From assembly GCF_002902285.1 (NCBI RefSeq), contig NZ_PPRU01000025.1:115101-179100 (forward strand): DNA of 64,000 bases. The letters run 5' to 3'. Made by a program: the position numbers and the translations under genes. Shown one piece after another: positions 55,398-63,914 of the stretch. Each line of letters begins with the position of its first letter. Within the stretch, counting starts at the first letter, position 1. Under the pieces are notes generated by a model that worked only from the letters and a program-made list of their open reading frames with translations, was not told the origin of the DNA and made no database searches. Origin of the DNA: Staphylococcus simulans. GTDB lineage: Bacteria; Bacillota; Bacilli; Staphylococcales; Staphylococcaceae.

Positions 55398-56525
55398 TTA
55401 ATTCCTCTTTTCTAATCCTTTTAACATTTCTTCTTGTACTTCATCTAATTCATCGGCGAGATGTGCTTCGATAAAATCACGTTCATCCTCACCTGCAATT
55501 TGGCCAATTGCCCAGTAAGCAGTTGCCCGAATCATCGGTCTTGGATCATTTAACGCTACTTCTTTTAGTTCTGGCAATGCAGCTGTTTCATTAAAGTGTG
55601 CTAATGCGATAATCGCATTACGTTGAATTGGTTTCTTACCTCTCCAAGCACCTGCTAAATGTCCATACGTATTCTTAAATTCTTTATTACTCATTTGTAG
55701 TAAAGGAATTAAACGTGGTTTTAATATTTCAGGTTCTAAAACGATATCATCGTGTTCTGTGTTAATCCCCCTATTTTTAGGACACACTTGCTGACACGTA
55801 TCGCAACCATATAATCGATTGCCGATTTTATAGCGATATTCATCTGGTAAATAACCTTTTGTTTGGGTCAGGAATGAAATACATTTCTGACTGTTTAATT
55901 GTCCGTTCCCAACTAATGCACCAGTTGGACAACGGTCAACACAAATCGTACAGTCTCCACAACTGTCGAGCAATGGGTCGTCTGGCTCAAATGGAATACT
56001 GACTAACATTTCACCTAAATAGGTCCATGTCCCTAAGTCAGGATTGATAACAAAGCCATTTCTTCCTGTAAAACCTAATCCGGCACGTTCAGCCACAGCA
56101 CGATCTGATAATACACCTGTATCTACCATAGATAACATTTCTACATCAGGTACGCGTGACTTGATATACTCACCTAATTTATCCAAGCGTTTTCGCATGA
56201 TTGTATGATAATCCTGTCCCCATGAAGCACGCGCAAACATCCCTCTACGATCGCCTCGAACACTTTTCGGTGCACCCTTCAATTTGTTTGGGTAACCTAC
56301 TGCGATAGCAATAATGGATCTTGCAGTCGGCATAGACAACTTAGGATTCACTCTTAATTCAATATCTGATTCCTCAAAACCAGATGCATATCCTTTGGCA
56401 TGATAGTCCACTAACTTTTGTTTAAGCTCATCAAATGGATCAGCAGTTGTAAAACCGATACTGTCTATCCCGATTTGATGGGCATATTCAATAATATCTT
56501 TTTTTAATTGTTTATTATCCACCAT
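55398..56525 (-). CDS. queG: Epoxyqueuosine reductase QueG
   Basis: A 375-residue cobalamin- and 4Fe-4S-dependent enzyme reducing epoxyqueuosine to queuosine in tRNA. CGDCTICVDRCPTGAL and YGCDTCQQVCPKN are the two cluster motifs, and a HEAT-like repeat segment forms the C-terminal tRNA-binding part. The start at 56525 (MVDNKQLK) follows GGAGGC. Upstream of trmL. Confidence 0.92.
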   Translation of the reverse strand: MVDNKQLKKDIIEYAHQIGIDSIGFTTADPFDELKQKLVDYHAKGYASGFEESDIELRVNPKLSMPTARSIIAIAVGYPNKLKGAPKSVRGDRRGMFARASWGQDYHTIMRKRLDKLGEYIKSRVPDVEMLSMVDTGVLSDRAVAERAGLGFTGRNGFVINPDLGTWTYLGEMLVSIPFEPDDPLLDSCGDCTICVDRCPTGALVGNGQLNSQKCISFLTQTKGYLPDEYRYKIGNRLYGCDTCQQVCPKNRGINTEHDDIVLEPEILKPRLIPLLQMSNKEFKNTYGHLAGAWRGKKPIQRNAIIALAHFNETAALPELKEVALNDPRPMIRATAYWAIGQIAGEDERDFIEAHLADELDEVQEEMLKGLEKRN

Positions 56526-56644
56526 AATGCCTCCATATCCATGATCCATTTTGTATTTTAACACACAATACATAGATACAAGTTAAATTTTCTTCAAAAA
56601 TTAAAGCTGATACCTTTCTGTAGATATCAGCTTGTTGATAATTA

Positions 56645-57397
56645 TTAATAAATTTTTGTGCCGACGGGTTGTCCATCAAAATACTGTCTCATAATATTCT
56701 CTTCATAACCTGGCGCAATCACGATTTCTTTAACGCCTGCACTAAGTGCTTTCGATGCGTCTTTCAACTTTGGAATCATATCATCACTAATCATCTTAGA
56801 GTTGATTAATTTGTCTAATTCAGAAAGTTGAATATCAGAAATAACCTCACCTTGATTTTGTACACCTGGTATATCACTTAAAATGATTAAAGGTGATTGT
56901 AATGTTGCGGCAATTTTATAAGCAAGTGTTTCTGCATTAATACTATAAAATTGATTATGATAGCGACCGATAGAAGCAACGACTGGAATATAATTCGTGC
57001 AAAGTTGTTGAAACACTTCTCGATTGATATTTTCTGGTTCGGCTACGAAACCTAGTTCTTTAGAAATAGGACGACAATCAAATATTGGAAAATACGCCCC
57101 GTTAATGCCAATGAAATCTTGTGCAACTTTATTTGCTTCTTCCACTACGTCAACATTGACTTTGCATAATAAAGTATTGGCTATAATATTTAAGGTTGGA
57201 AGATTGATTTTCCTAATGCCATTGATATATTCCGCTTCAATACCATTTTCTTTTAATGCTTCATTTACCTTTGGATCGCCATCATGCACAATAATTGGAT
57301 ACAGTCCGTTACTTCTAAAATCAGCAATTTGTTTAAATGTCGTAGATGCTAATTGATTGATAATACTACCACTGATTTTTATAACAATGAATTTCAT
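56645..57397 (-). CDS. Acetylglutamate-kinase-like amino acid kinase (orphan ArgB-like)
   Basis: A 250-residue amino-acid-kinase-fold protein most like ArgB: VIKISGSII at the start, INAETLAYKIAATLQSPLIILSDIPGV and DDMIPKLKDASKALSAGVKEIVIAPG match ArgB motifs. The glycine-rich GHGGGP loop is altered to V-H-D-G-D-P, and no other arg genes are nearby. It may be a paralogue with a different acyl-amino-acid substrate, or a weak enzyme. Monocistronic. Confidence 0.65.
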   Translation of the reverse strand: MKFIVIKISGSIINQLASTTFKQIADFRSNGLYPIIVHDGDPKVNEALKENGIEAEYINGIRKINLPTLNIIANTLLCKVNVDVVEEANKVAQDFIGINGAYFPIFDCRPISKELGFVAEPENINREVFQQLCTNYIPVVASIGRYHNQFYSINAETLAYKIAATLQSPLIILSDIPGVQNQGEVISDIQLSELDKLINSKMISDDMIPKLKDASKALSAGVKEIVIAPGYEENIMRQYFDGQPVGTKIY

Positions 57398-57691
57398 GAA
57401 TCAATCACTTTTATCCCTTTCTCTAGTTGAATGACATATACCTATACATATCTTTTAAACTGGTTTAAAAAGTTAACGCCATATTCTATTTTGATTTTTG
57501 TTAATCAGTAAACATAATATCTTTATAATAGAGGTATAGAAATGTGTCTTTTACTGGATGATATGTTTTATAAAGTGATGCATATATTTAAGCATCACAG
57601 CAAGAAGATGATGAAATAACTATTTTAGTTTAAAAGGGTCATTGCTCTAAACAATAACGTTATATTCATCATCATGGCTGCTTGTTGTTCG
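57398..57691. other. Intergenic region upstream of the ArgB-like gene
   Basis: About 290 AT-rich bases between the ArgB-like start and the end of glnQ. No RNA gene, convincing terminator or open frame seen. Confidence 0.4.
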
Positions 57692-58414
57692 TTATAATAC
57701 ACGTTTTAAAAATTGTTGAGTTCTTTCATTTTGCGGATTACCGAAAATTTGTGAAGGCGTACCTGCTTCAGCTACAATGCCATCTGCCATAAATACCACT
57801 TTGTCACTGACATCACGCGCAAACTGCATTTCGTGTGTTACCACAACCATAGTCATGCCTTCTTTCGCAAGTTCTTTCATAACTTGAAGCACATCTCCAA
57901 CTACTTCTGGATCAAGTGCAGAAGTCGGTTCATCAAAGAGTAATACATCTGGATGCATTGCCAACGCTCTAGCAATCGCAACTCTTTGTTTCTGACCTCC
58001 TGATAATTGTGCTGGATAACTATTTCCTTTATCTGATAAACCTACTTTATCTAAAAGTTCTTGTGCTTCTTGTTTTAAACTTGTTGAATCTGTATGTTTT
58101 AGTAACTTCGGTGCTAACATGATATTCTCTAAGACGGTTTTATGCGGAAATAAATTGAAGTTTTGAAAAACCATGCCCATTTTTTGGCGTAATTCATTTA
58201 CTTTCACATCTTTACCTAAAATATTAGTACCTTCAAAGTTAATTTCTCCGCCATCTGGTTGCTCTAAAAGATTAATACATCTTAATAAAGTACTTTTACC
58301 TCCACCAGATGGTCCTATAATCGCCACTACTTCTCCTGCGTTAATTTCTAGTTCAATGTCTTTTAAAACTTCATTACTGCCGAAGTTTTTCTTTAAATGT
58401 TTAATATTAATCAC
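57692..58414 (-). CDS. glnQ: Polar amino acid ABC transporter ATP-binding protein
   Basis: A 240-residue ATPase with Walker [14 protein letters not shown], signature [17 protein letters not shown] and Walker [14 protein letters not shown]. It matches the GlnQ/ArtP group. Overlaps the fused permease gene by eight bases. Glutamine is the likely substrate; related systems carry arginine, histidine or cystine. Confidence 0.85.
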   Translation of the reverse strand: MINIKHLKKNFGSNEVLKDIELEINAGEVVAIIGPSGGGKSTLLRCINLLEQPDGGEINFEGTNILGKDVKVNELRQKMGMVFQNFNLFPHKTVLENIMLAPKLLKHTDSTSLKQEAQELLDKVGLSDKGNSYPAQLSGGQKQRVAIARALAMHPDVLLFDEPTSALDPEVVGDVLQVMKELAKEGMTMVVVTHEMQFARDVSDKVVFMADGIVAEAGTPSQIFGNPQNERTQQFLKRVL

Positions 58415-59882
58415 TGACTTTCATTCTCCCTTCAAAGAAGTTCATGACTCTTGATAATACAAAGGTCAATACAAAGTAAAGAATTGCTGCTACAAGTAAT
58501 GGCGTAAATGGATCAAAAGATGCACCTTGGACAACTTGGGCATTAAACATAATCTCACTGACACCGATAACTGACACAATAGATGATTCTTTAATAACTG
58601 TCACAAACTCATTACCTAATGCTGGTAAAATATTTTTAATTGCTTGAGGTAAAATAATTGTTTTCATTGTTTGGCCATAGCTTAAACCTAAACTTCTGGC
58701 TGCTTCTGTTTGGCCTTTATCAACAGCGTTAATACCCGCTCTAATTATTTCTGCAATATATGCAGCACAGTTGATAACCATCGCAATCATACCGCAAATT
58801 AGCGCTGAGATATCCCAACCCAATACAGCAGTTGTACCGAAGAACACTAAGAATACTTGTACAAGTAATGGTGTACCTCTGATAAATTCAATGTATACAG
58901 AAGCTAACCATTTTAAAGGTTTTATTGAACTTAATTTCATTAAAGCGAAGAATGCGCCAAATAAAGCACCAAATACTACACCGACTATAGAAATTAAAAT
59001 TGTATTTTTAATACCTGTTAAAAAGAATGAACCGTACTTAGTAAAGAAGTTTCCTTCTTCTTCCATAGATTGTGCTGCGATATCTTTATATTTCGGAATC
59101 AAGTTTTGATCTTTTACATCTTTAACTGATTTGTTTACTTGCGCTAGTAATACCGGCGCATTTTTAGGTATCGCAATTGAATTATCTTTATCAGGTTCAT
59201 GGAATTTAACTTTCGCAAATCCTAATTCAGGATTTTGTTGTAAGTAAGCCTCTGCTACAGGTCTTTCAATAATTGCACCATCTACTTTGCCGCTTTTTAA
59301 AGACATGATTGCTTCTGGTAGACGTGTTAATGAGTGAACATCAGCATTTTCGATTTCTGTTTTTGCTAACTGCTCTTGAGTCGTTTGTTTTTGTGCTGCG
59401 ATTCTTTTATTGTCAAAATCACGTAATGATTTATATTTATCGATCTCAGTTTTTTTAACAATGATGGATTGTCCAGACTTCATATAAAAATCTGAGAAGT
59501 CTACTTCTTTTTTACGTTCTGGTGTTGGTGTCATTCCAGAAATAATCATATCGATTTTTCCTGTTTTCAAAGCACCTAGTAAACTATCAAATGACATGTT
59601 TTCAATTTTTAGCTTTAGATGATTGTCTTCAGCAATTTTCTTAGCTAATTCAACGTCAATGCCGACATATTCTCGTTTTCCATTTTTCGAAGATTCGAAT
59701 TCATATGGCGCATAGTCAGCAGATAGTCCTACTCTTAATTCCCCTCTTTGTTTAATCTTTTCCCATACGGGGTCTTGTGCCTCAGCATTTGCCTTTAAAT
59801 TAAATAGCGGTAAAATGATGCCGAGTAAAAATACCGTACATATGAATACTTTAATTATGTTTAATGCTTTATGTTGTATCAT
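58407..59882 (-). CDS. glnP: Fused substrate-binding protein/permease of an amino acid ABC transporter
   Basis: A 491-residue fusion. Residues 1-32 are a signal/anchor segment and about 35-265 are a type 3 solute-binding domain ([54 protein letters not shown]). Residues 285-485 are the membrane permease, with the EAA-type loop [26 protein letters not shown]. The fusion of GlnH to GlnP is a common Firmicute arrangement. Operon with glnQ downstream. Confidence 0.87.
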   Translation of the reverse strand: MIQHKALNIIKVFICTVFLLGIILPLFNLKANAEAQDPVWEKIKQRGELRVGLSADYAPYEFESSKNGKREYVGIDVELAKKIAEDNHLKLKIENMSFDSLLGALKTGKIDMIISGMTPTPERKKEVDFSDFYMKSGQSIIVKKTEIDKYKSLRDFDNKRIAAQKQTTQEQLAKTEIENADVHSLTRLPEAIMSLKSGKVDGAIIERPVAEAYLQQNPELGFAKVKFHEPDKDNSIAIPKNAPVLLAQVNKSVKDVKDQNLIPKYKDIAAQSMEEEGNFFTKYGSFFLTGIKNTILISIVGVVFGALFGAFFALMKLSSIKPLKWLASVYIEFIRGTPLLVQVFLVFFGTTAVLGWDISALICGMIAMVINCAAYIAEIIRAGINAVDKGQTEAARSLGLSYGQTMKTIILPQAIKNILPALGNEFVTVIKESSIVSVIGVSEIMFNAQVVQGASFDPFTPLLVAAILYFVLTFVLSRVMNFFEGRMKVSD

Positions 59883-59990
59883 AGCGATGTCCTCCTTAAC
59901 TTATGGAATTATTATACATATAATTGTATCAATATGCAATAGGTATTTTTAAATTTTCTGAAAACTTGAGTTACTCATATAAAAAACTGC

Positions 59991-60023
59991 ATAAAAATAG
60001 CCTTGTTCGGATTTGAACAAGGC
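59991..60023 (-). terminator. Terminator of the EIIC-like gene
   Basis: GCCTTGTTC pairs perfectly with GAACAAGGC around a six-base loop, then TATTTTTATG on the minus strand. Confidence 0.92.
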
Positions 60024-60030
60024 CAAAGAT

Positions 60031-61089
60031 TTATTGTTTAGGTATATCAAATTTATAAATTTCATTGTTATAACCTGGTAAAATTCTCTTACATACTTGA
60101 TGGATAATAAAACCAGAAACAAATGGGATGATAAAGTAACCGAATGCTAATAATACAATATTTGTAAATGAATCGCCTTCCATTCGGTTAAACGCATTGA
60201 TCGGGCCTACAAGTCCTGTATAGCCAAATCCTGCTGACATTGGTGTTCCTTGGATGCCGATAAAGTATGCTACAAGACCAGCAACTAAACCATTTAAAGC
60301 TAATGGTACTGCGATAATCAAATGTTTGAAATATACAGGAATCATCATTTTAGCTGCACCAATGATCAATACGATATTGACACCTGCTTTATTGACTGGC
60401 AACGAGCCCCAAATGAATGTTACACATGCTGCAACGATACCTAAGTTTGCTGCACCACTGCCTAAGCCTGATAACGAAATGGCAGTCGCAATCGCTACCA
60501 ATGAAATTGGCGTAACCATTAACAAAGCATAAGTCATTGCGATTAAGATACTCATCAATAATGGATTTAATTCCGTAAATGAATGAATCATCGCACCTAA
60601 TGCTTTAGTGATATGAGATACAAATGGTAAAATCATTAAACCGATAAAACCAGAAACGACAGGAATCACTACAGGTAAAATGATCATTTCAAGTGAACCT
60701 AATTTACCACTTAAAAGCAATACAAGCACACATGCAATCATCACAACGATAATGATATTGATAATATCCCCAATACCTTTTAAAGCTAAGCCTTTCGAAG
60801 TGAATTGTACTGCACCAGAACCTATCATTGCAGAAGTCCCCATCATGACAGCAGACGGACCGCTGAATTTAAATTGATGTGCCGCTAAGACACCTATAAT
60901 AAACGCCATAAAAGATTGTATTGCTATAACGATTTGAAAAATTAATTCTAAATAATGATTTCCATTCATGAAAAACTTAAGGATTTCACCTAGTAATGCG
61001 TTCGGTAACAAAGCAACTACAACGCCTGCTCCTACCGCATTCAATATGTTACTAAAAAATACTTTTGTGTTTAACTCTGATTTAGCCAT
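60031..61089 (-). CDS. PTS EIIC-like (PfoR-type) membrane protein
   Basis: A 352-residue membrane protein with about nine or ten helices, of the PTS_EIIC_2 family once called PfoR (perfringolysin O regulator-like). ATAISLSGLGSGAANLGI and GTPMSAGFGYTGLVGPINAF are conserved loops. No EIIA, EIIB or HPr-phosphorylated domain is fused or adjacent, so a classical phosphotransferase role is doubtful. Monocistronic. Confidence 0.78.
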   Translation of the reverse strand: MAKSELNTKVFFSNILNAVGAGVVVALLPNALLGEILKFFMNGNHYLELIFQIVIAIQSFMAFIIGVLAAHQFKFSGPSAVMMGTSAMIGSGAVQFTSKGLALKGIGDIINIIIVVMIACVLVLLLSGKLGSLEMIILPVVIPVVSGFIGLMILPFVSHITKALGAMIHSFTELNPLLMSILIAMTYALLMVTPISLVAIATAISLSGLGSGAANLGIVAACVTFIWGSLPVNKAGVNIVLIIGAAKMMIPVYFKHLIIAVPLALNGLVAGLVAYFIGIQGTPMSAGFGYTGLVGPINAFNRMEGDSFTNIVLLAFGYFIIPFVSGFIIHQVCKRILPGYNNEIYKFDIPKQ

Positions 61090-61285
61090 AAGATGTAAAT
61101 TTATCCTCCGTTCTTTAACTATTGCTTTTATTCTATAATAATTCTATCAAAGCAACAATACGAAAAACGGAACAAAGGTAACATAAAGTTACATATGGAT
61201 ATCAAATCATATATTTAATAAGTATAGTTAATGCGCTTTCTATATAACTTTTTAAATTTTTGTATCAGATAATTAAAAACAACTT

Positions 61286-61440
61286 CACTTCTAGAATGGA
61301 ATAAACAAGGTAATTCTTGAATATCTTAAAAGTCCAGACTATACATCAACAGATATTACTTTACGTCAATATAGTCATTGCTTTAAGGAAAAGTTTGAAA
61401 CAGTCAATGTAAAGCCTTTAAATATAACCAGTTATTTATA
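61286..61440 (+). pseudogene. Possible tyrosine-recombinase (integrase) core-binding fragment
   Basis: One plus-strand frame reads LLEWNKQGNS then stops; a shifted frame continues EYLKSPDYTSTDITLRQYSH, then CFKEKFETVNVKPLNITSYL and stop. The spacing of aromatic and basic residues and the final 'xITSYL' resemble the SAM-like core-binding domain of phage-type integrases. It lies 160 bases from a 26-gene tRNA cluster, a usual integration neighbourhood. Too short and broken for a firm call. Confidence 0.35.
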
Positions 61441-61530
61441 ATCAATAACTATGATCAAAATATCTATTAACAATACTATAAGTGTCCATAACGTGACCAA
61501 AATTATATATTTAAACGTTACTTAGTATAT

Positions 61531-61571
61531 AAAAAAAGAGTAGAAACCTTGATATATCAAGAATTCTACTC
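61531..61571 (-). terminator. Terminator of the rrn-tRNA operon
   Basis: GAGTAGAATTCTTGATA and TATCAAGGTTTCTACTC form a long stem, then TTTTTTT on the minus strand, 30 bases past the last tRNA. Confidence 0.9.
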
Positions 61572-61600
61572 TTAAAACATTAAAAATGTTTCTATTTCAG

Positions 61601-61685
61601 TACCGGCGGCCGGGATCGAACCGGCACTCCATCAGCTGGAACGGGATTTTGAGTCCCGCGCGTCTGCCAATTCCGCCACGCCGGC
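61601..61685 (-). tRNA. tRNA-Leu(CAA)
   Basis: Class II cloverleaf, anticodon loop CTCAAAA, GCCGGCG acceptor arm. Last gene of the 26-tRNA cluster. Confidence 0.93.
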
Positions 61686-61694
61686 ATAATATGG

Positions 61695-61766
61695 AGCGGA
61701 AGATAGGATTTACACCTATACCTCGTTCCGGGAAGGAACGTGTTCTAAGAGTTGAACTACTCCCGC
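61695..61766 (-). tRNA. tRNA-Gly(TCC), non-proteinogenic type, copy 1
   Basis: Anticodon loop CTTCCCG reads UCC. The D-loop is AACTCTTA with no G18-G19 and the T-loop is GTGTAAATC instead of TTCGAATC. These are the features of staphylococcal glycine tRNAs that escape EF-Tu and feed FemX/A/B pentaglycine synthesis. CCA encoded. Confidence 0.9.
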
Positions 61767-61783
61767 AGGAATAAAAAATATGG

Positions 61784-61855
61784 AGCGGAAGATAGGATTT
61801 GCACCTATACCTCGTTCCGGGAAGGAACGTGTTCTAAGAGTTGAACTACTCCCGC
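61784..61855 (-). tRNA. tRNA-Gly(TCC), non-proteinogenic type, copy 2
   Basis: Same variant D-arm and anticodon arm as copy 1, T-loop reading GTGCAAATC. CCA encoded. Confidence 0.9.
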
Positions 61856-61871
61856 ATAAAATAAAAAATGG

Positions 61872-61943
61872 AGCGGAAAATAGGATTTACACCTATACCT
61901 CGTTCCGGGAAGGAACGTGTTCTAAGAGTTGAACTATTCCCGC
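61872..61943 (-). tRNA. tRNA-Gly(TCC), non-proteinogenic type, copy 3
   Basis: As copy 1 but pair 7-66 of the acceptor stem is A-T instead of G-C: both strands changed, so the fold is kept. T-loop GTGTAAATC. CCA encoded. Confidence 0.9.
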
Positions 61944-61961
61944 ATAAAATAAAAAATATGG

Positions 61962-62033
61962 AGCGGAAGATAGGATTTGCACCTATACCTCGTTCCGGGA
62001 AGGAACGTGTTCTAAAAGTTGAACTACTCCCGC
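61962..62033 (-). tRNA. tRNA-Gly(TCC), non-proteinogenic type, copy 4
   Basis: As copy 2 with a D-loop change (AACTTTTA). First of the four to be transcribed. CCA encoded. Confidence 0.9.
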
Positions 62034-62044
62034 ATAATTCATGG

Positions 62045-62116
62045 AGGCGGCAACCGGATTTGAACCGGTGAATAAAGGTTTTGCAGACCTTGGCCTTACC
62101 ACTTGGCTATGCCGCC
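62045..62116 (-). tRNA. tRNA-Cys(GCA)
   Basis: Anticodon loop CTGCAAA, GGCGGCA acceptor arm, CCA encoded. Confidence 0.95.
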
Positions 62117-62124
62117 AAAAGTAA

Positions 62125-62196
62125 CTGGGCTAACTGGATTCGAACCAGTGAGTGACGGAGTCAAAGTCCGTTGCCTTACCGCTTGGCTATAGCCCA
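62125..62196 (-). tRNA. tRNA-Gln(TTG)
   Basis: Anticodon loop CTTTGAC, T1-A72 acceptor pair typical of tRNA-Gln; CCA not encoded. Confidence 0.95.
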
Positions 62197-62208
62197 TTAA
62201 TAATAAAG

Positions 62209-62282
62209 GGCGACTGATGGGAATCGAACCCACGAATGTCGGAACCACAATCCGATGTGTTAACCACTTCACCACAGTCGCC
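62209..62282 (-). tRNA. tRNA-His(GTG), second copy
   Basis: Same body as the gene at 23697, with one compensated acceptor pair changed (GGCGACTG here, GGCGGTTG there). Confidence 0.95.
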
Positions 62283-62286
62283 ATGG

Positions 62287-62357
62287 CAGGGGCAGTAGGA
62301 ATCGAACCCACATCAAAGGTTTTGGAGACCTCTATTCTACCGTTGAACTATGCCCCT
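62287..62357 (-). tRNA. tRNA-Trp(CCA)
   Basis: Anticodon loop CTCCAAA, AGGGGCA acceptor arm, discriminator G, CCA encoded. Confidence 0.95.
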
Positions 62358-62372
62358 ATTAAAATAAGATGG

Positions 62373-62453
62373 TGGAGGGGGGCAGATTCGAACTGCCGAA
62401 CCCGAAGGAGCGGATTTACAGTCCGCCGCGTTTAGCCACTTCGCTACCCCTCC
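62373..62453 (-). tRNA. tRNA-Tyr(GTA)
   Basis: Class II form with long variable arm, anticodon loop CTGTAAA, CCA encoded. Confidence 0.95.
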
Positions 62454-62461
62454 TGAGATGG

Positions 62462-62534
<73 letters not shown>

Positions 62535-62540
62535 AAAAAA

Positions 62541-62613
62541 TGGTTCAAGACAGAGTCGAACTGCCGACACATGGAGCTTCAATCCATTGCTCTACCAACT
62601 GAGCTATTGAACC
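62541..62613 (-). tRNA. tRNA-Phe(GAA), second copy
   Basis: Anticodon loop TTGAAGC; acceptor pair 7-66 is A-T where the copy at 23793 has G-C. Confidence 0.95.
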
Positions 62614-62633
62614 ATAATTATATTAATGAATGG

Positions 62634-62706
62634 CGGTCCCGACGGGAATCGAACCCGCGATCTCCTGCGTGACAGGCAGGCGTGTTAACCGCTACACTAC
62701 GGGACC
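62634..62706 (-). tRNA. tRNA-Asp(GTC), second copy
   Basis: Anticodon loop CTGTCAC; body appears identical to the gene at 23880. Confidence 0.96.
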
Positions 62707-62719
62707 TACATAATAAAAT

Positions 62720-62792
<73 letters not shown>

Positions 62793-62813
62793 ATAATAGT
62801 ATTGTATAAATGG

Positions 62814-62903
62814 CGGAGGAAGAGGGATTCGAACCCCCGCGAGCCGTTAAGCCCCTGTCGGTTTTCAAGACCGATCCCTTCAGCCGGACTTGGGTATTCC
62901 TCC
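62814..62903 (-). tRNA. tRNA-Ser(TGA)
   Basis: Class II with long variable arm, anticodon loop CTTGAAA. Confidence 0.95.
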
Positions 62904-62915
62904 AAAAAAATTATA

Positions 62916-62989
62916 TGGACCTTGCAGGACTCGAACCTGCGACCGAACGGTTATGAGCCGTTAGCTCTAACCAACTGAGCTAAAGGTCC
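62916..62989 (-). tRNA. tRNA-Ile2(CAT), lysidine-type
   Basis: Anticodon CAT, but the body (GGACCTTTAGCTC start) matches the AUA-reading isoleucine tRNA of Bacillus, whose C34 is changed to lysidine by TilS, rather than methionine tRNA. Confidence 0.85.
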
Positions 62990-63015
62990 TAAATAATTTT
63001 ACAACTAATAATTAG

Positions 63016-63089
63016 TGGCGGTGGAGGGGATCGAACCCCCGACCTCACGGGTATGAACCGTACGCTCTAGCCAGCTGAGCTACACCGCC
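63016..63089 (-). tRNA. tRNA-Met(CAT), elongator
   Basis: Anticodon loop TTCATAC, GGCGGTG acceptor arm as in Bacillus elongator tRNA-Met. Confidence 0.93.
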
Positions 63090-63121
63090 ATTGTATAGGT
63101 TTATGTTGTAATTAAATATGG

Positions 63122-63194
63122 TGGAGACTAGCGGGATCGAACCGCTGACCTCCTGCGTGCAAAGCAGGCGCTCTCCCAGCTGAGCTAAGCCCCC
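63122..63194 (-). tRNA. tRNA-Ala(TGC)
   Basis: Anticodon loop TTTGCAC, CCA encoded; acceptor arm GGGGGCT with a weak pair near its base. Confidence 0.94.
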
Positions 63195-63226
63195 ATATTA
63201 ATTTAATAATCCTTTTTCTAAGGTTA

Positions 63227-63300
63227 TCGGGAAGACAGGATTCGAACCTACGACCCCTTGGTCCCAAACCAAGTGCTCTACCAAGCTGAGCTACTTCCCG
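63227..63300 (-). tRNA. tRNA-Pro(TGG)
   Basis: Anticodon loop TTTGGGA, CGGGAAG acceptor arm. Confidence 0.95.
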
Positions 63301-63311
63301 TAGAAAATAAG

Positions 63312-63385
63312 CGCGCCCGATAGGAGTCGAACCCATAACCTCTTGATCCGTAGTCAAACGCTCTATCCAGTTGAGCTACGGGCGC
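63312..63385 (-). tRNA. tRNA-Arg(ACG)
   Basis: Anticodon loop CTACGGA (A34 expected to become inosine), GCGCCCG acceptor arm. Confidence 0.95.
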
Positions 63386-63403
63386 ATTTTATATATATTA
63401 TGG

Positions 63404-63489
63404 TGCCGAGGACCGGAATCGAACCGGTACGATAATCACTTATCGCAGGATTTTAAGTCCTGTGCGTCTGCCAGTTCCGCCACCCCGGC
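63404..63489 (-). tRNA. tRNA-Leu(TAA)
   Basis: Class II, anticodon loop CTTAAAA, CCA encoded. Confidence 0.95.
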
Positions 63490-63498
63490 AAAAAATGG

Positions 63499-63570
63499 AG
63501 CAGAAGACGGGATTCGAACCCGCGACCCCAACCTTGGCAAGGTTGTATTCTACCGCTGAACTACTTCTGC
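63499..63570 (-). tRNA. tRNA-Gly(GCC)
   Basis: Anticodon loop TTGCCAA, normal GG in the D-loop and TTCGAATC in the T-loop, CCA encoded. A conventional translational glycine tRNA. Confidence 0.95.
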
Positions 63571-63573
63571 ATA

Positions 63574-63655
63574 TGCGGGTGAAGGGAGTCGAACCCCCAC
63601 GCCGTAAGGCGCTAGATCCTAAGTCTAGTGCGTCTGCCAATTCCGCCACACCCGC
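63574..63655 (-). tRNA. tRNA-Leu(TAG)
   Basis: Class II, anticodon loop CTTAGGA, GCGGGTG acceptor arm. Confidence 0.95.
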
Positions 63656-63665
63656 GTTTAAATGG

Positions 63666-63738
63666 TGAGCCATAGAGGATTCGAACCTCTGACCCTCTGA
63701 TTAAAAGTCAGATGCTCTACCAACTGAGCTAATGGCTC
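63666..63738 (-). tRNA. tRNA-Lys(TTT)
   Basis: Anticodon loop CTTTTAA, GAGCCAT acceptor arm, CCA encoded. Confidence 0.95.
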
Positions 63739-63747
63739 TTGAGATGG

Positions 63748-63820
<73 letters not shown>

Positions 63821-63831
63821 TATTTAAATGG

Positions 63832-63904
63832 TGGAGAATGACGGGTTCGAACCGCCGACCCTCTGCTTGTAAGGCAGATGCTCTCCCAGCTGAGCTAATT
63901 CTCC
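63832..63904 (-). tRNA. tRNA-Val(TAC)
   Basis: Anticodon loop CTTACAA, GGAGAAT acceptor arm, CCA encoded. First tRNA after the 5S rRNA. Confidence 0.95.
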
Positions 63905-63914
63905 AAATATATAT

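Noticed and set aside
61692..62033. CRISPR-like or tandem-repeat array (four near-identical 72-base units)
   Set aside because: Each unit folds as a tRNA with encoded CCA; the short spacers are ordinary tRNA intergenic bases.
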